From Paraburkholderia tropica (lineage in GTDB: Bacteria > Pseudomonadota > Gammaproteobacteria > Burkholderiales > Burkholderiaceae), in the NCBI RefSeq assembly GCF_914484835.1, contig NZ_CAJZAR010000048.1, positions 54,686 to 118,685 on the forward strand: a stretch of DNA of 64,000 nt, written 5' to 3'. A program made the translations under genes and the position numbers. Under the pieces are notes generated by a model. It made no database searches, was not told the origin of the DNA, and was given only the letters and a program-made list of their open reading frames with translations. Of this stretch, positions 62,803-64,000 are shown in pieces; within the stretch, counting starts at the first letter, position 1; every line of letters begins with the position of its first letter.

Positions 62803-64000
62803 TCACGCGCCGCGCGACACCTTCGGCGGCGTCAGTTCGCGCAGCAGCCGCTCGCCCTCTTTCGCCGTATAGCGCTTGACCGCCTCGCACCAGCCGCGCG
62901 CGAAGCCGAGCTGATACGGCTCCGCATCCATGCGTTCGAGATAGCGCAGCGCCACGGCCGCATCGTTGCCGTCGCCGAGCACGCTTTGCAGGCGCATCAG
63001 CGTGCGCGCGGTCTGCGTGCGCGTGCGGCGCGAGGTGATCGACGCGAAAAATTCGAGCGTGTAGCGCAGATATTTCGCGCCGATGCGCGCGCGATGACGG
63101 CTCGCCTCGTCGATCGCGGTGAGCTTCTGCGTCTGCGCGAGGCGCTCGTAATAGCGCCGCACGCGTTTCTTCGCATGCCGATGCAGCGAGCGCCCGTCTT
63201 CGTTCGACGCGCCGGACCGGCGCGCCAGCGCCGCCAGCCATTGCAGCCAGGCGAGCGCCGCGTGGGCGTAGCGCGGCGACCCCAGCGCCTCGCGCACGCG
63301 CGCACGCGCGGCGGCCCGCTGCGCCTCGGCGGCGTCGCGCACTTCGTTCCAGCGCGCGGATTCGGTATCGGCGCCCGCGAGCGCCGGCAGCGTCGACTCG
63401 ACGAACACGTCGCGGTCGCGCGCCTCGCCGAGCAGTTCCCCGAGCCATTTCAGTTCAGGCGCGATATGCGTGTTCCAGACCGCGTCGCGCCAGGGCGAAA
63501 AGATCCGCATGGCCGTGCGCAGACGCCGCTGCGACACCCGCATCTGATGAATGAACTCCGTGTTCGGCGAATCGCGCACGCCCGCGTCGTTGCCGAACCA
63601 CTGCGCGCTGATGTTCGCGCCGATCGCCACAAGCGCCGCCTCGGCGGTCTGCGCGTCGCGCAGATCGACCGGATCGGCATGGACGGCGGCGACGTCGCCG
63701 CTCGCGCTGCCCGCCGCCGCGCGCTCGAGCGCGTCGGTGACGCGCACGAAAGCCGGCAGCACGTCGACGATTTCATGCGCGCAGGCGAACAGCACATCGA
63801 CGAGCGGCGCGGCGTCCGCGCCCTCGGGCCACGCCACGCCGACGCGCAATTCGTGCAGTTCCACGGCCGCCGCGCCGCGCTGATCGCCCGCCTCGCTCGA
63901 CGCCGCCAGCGTGTCGCGCAGATCGGCATCGAGCACGACGTCGACACTCGCGCCGTCGCGCGCCCAGCGCCACGCATGCCGCTCGCCGGCGAGCGCCGCG
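62803..64000 (-). CDS. CYTH-CHAD domain protein (partial, N-terminus missing)
   Basis: The minus-strand frame is open from the right edge to the stop at 62803; at least 398 residues are visible. The first part (HAWRWARDG, VDVVLDADLRDT, VELHELRVGV) is the C-terminal half of a CYTH domain. The rest is a CHAD domain with the histidine-rich helices FIHQMRVSQRRLRTAMRIF and AKYLRYTLEFFAS. CHAD proteins bind inorganic polyphosphate; CYTH relatives hydrolyse triphosphates. The start is outside the window. Confidence 0.92.
   Translation of the reverse strand, partial: AALAGERHAWRWARDGASVDVVLDADLRDTLAASSEAGDQRGAAAVELHELRVGVAWPEGADAAPLVDVLFACAHEIVDVLPAFVRVTDALERAAAGSASGDVAAVHADPVDLRDAQTAEAALVAIGANISAQWFGNDAGVRDSPNTEFIHQMRVSQRRLRTAMRIFSPWRDAVWNTHIAPELKWLGELLGEARDRDVFVESTLPALAGADTESARWNEVRDAAEAQRAAARARVREALGSPRYAHAALAWLQWLAALARRSGASNEDGRSLHRHAKKRVRRYYERLAQTQKLTAIDEASRHRARIGAKYLRYTLEFFASITSRRTRTQTARTLMRLQSVLGDGNDAAVALRYLERMDAEPYQLGFARGWCEAVKRYTAKEGERLLRELTPPKVSRGA

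Overview
The window reads as a chromosome segment of a Burkholderia-type betaproteobacterium (Burkholderia, Paraburkholderia or Caballeronia). The support is very high GC with long antisense shadow frames, the xseB-ispA-dxs and rpsU-yqeY-dnaG-rpoD operons, a DUF2782-thrB pair, a BPSS1780-type membrane protein and a DUF3563 gene. I see no phage, transposase, insertion sequence or CRISPR array.

Positions 1-28217 are mostly a choline / glycine betaine / sarcosine catabolic district. On the minus strand an operon encodes an M19-type dipeptidase homologue, a DUF5943/V4R protein, dimethylglycine demethylase DgcA-DgcB and an EtfA (cut by the window edge). It is divergent from gbdR, the GlxA/AraC-type activator of this pathway in Pseudomonas. 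Glutathione-independent formaldehyde dehydrogenase (fdhA) follows. Next comes a tightly overlapped minus-strand operon, sdaA-soxB-soxD-soxA-soxG-folB-like: heterotetrameric sarcosine oxidase makes glycine and methylene-THF, SdaA turns serine into pyruvate, and the folB-like gene may relate to folate supply. After a DUF5672 gene of lower GC and a porin comes betI-betB-betA (choline to betaine), with a near-perfect BetI operator. An APC permease and an orphan choline/betaine-binding protein (choX-like) follow; the latter has a second BetI-like operator upstream. Together these genes cover choline to pyruvate except for betaine monooxygenase (gbcAB), EtfB, glyA and the ChoW/ChoV transporter subunits, which must lie elsewhere.

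Positions 26964-43905 start with a lactonase-type beta-propeller and an odd secreted lytic transglycosylase carrying a VirB9/TrbG-like segment. A CAU tRNA with an unusually long variable arm follows, then the macromolecular synthesis operon rpsU-yqeY-dnaG-rpoD. Then come a HI0933-family flavoprotein, tsaD, folE2, dxs-ispA-xseB and a stand-alone Rieske oxygenase.

Positions 44046-64000 hold housekeeping and conserved accessory genes: sulfurtransferase, Tat-exported dienelactone hydrolase, NDH-2, polA, a LOG-family protein almost abutting polA head to head, a LysR regulator divergent from a split chromate transporter, two coupled unknown membrane proteins, AMP nucleosidase, DUF2782-thrB-BPSS1780, DUF3563, a PHB-depolymerase-like esterase, a PAP2 phosphatase, a ModE regulator and a CYTH-CHAD protein cut by the right edge. 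The strongest oddities are the transglycosylase/VirB9-like fusion, the class II-like CAU tRNA, and the altered metal and Fe-S motifs in the dgc operon.
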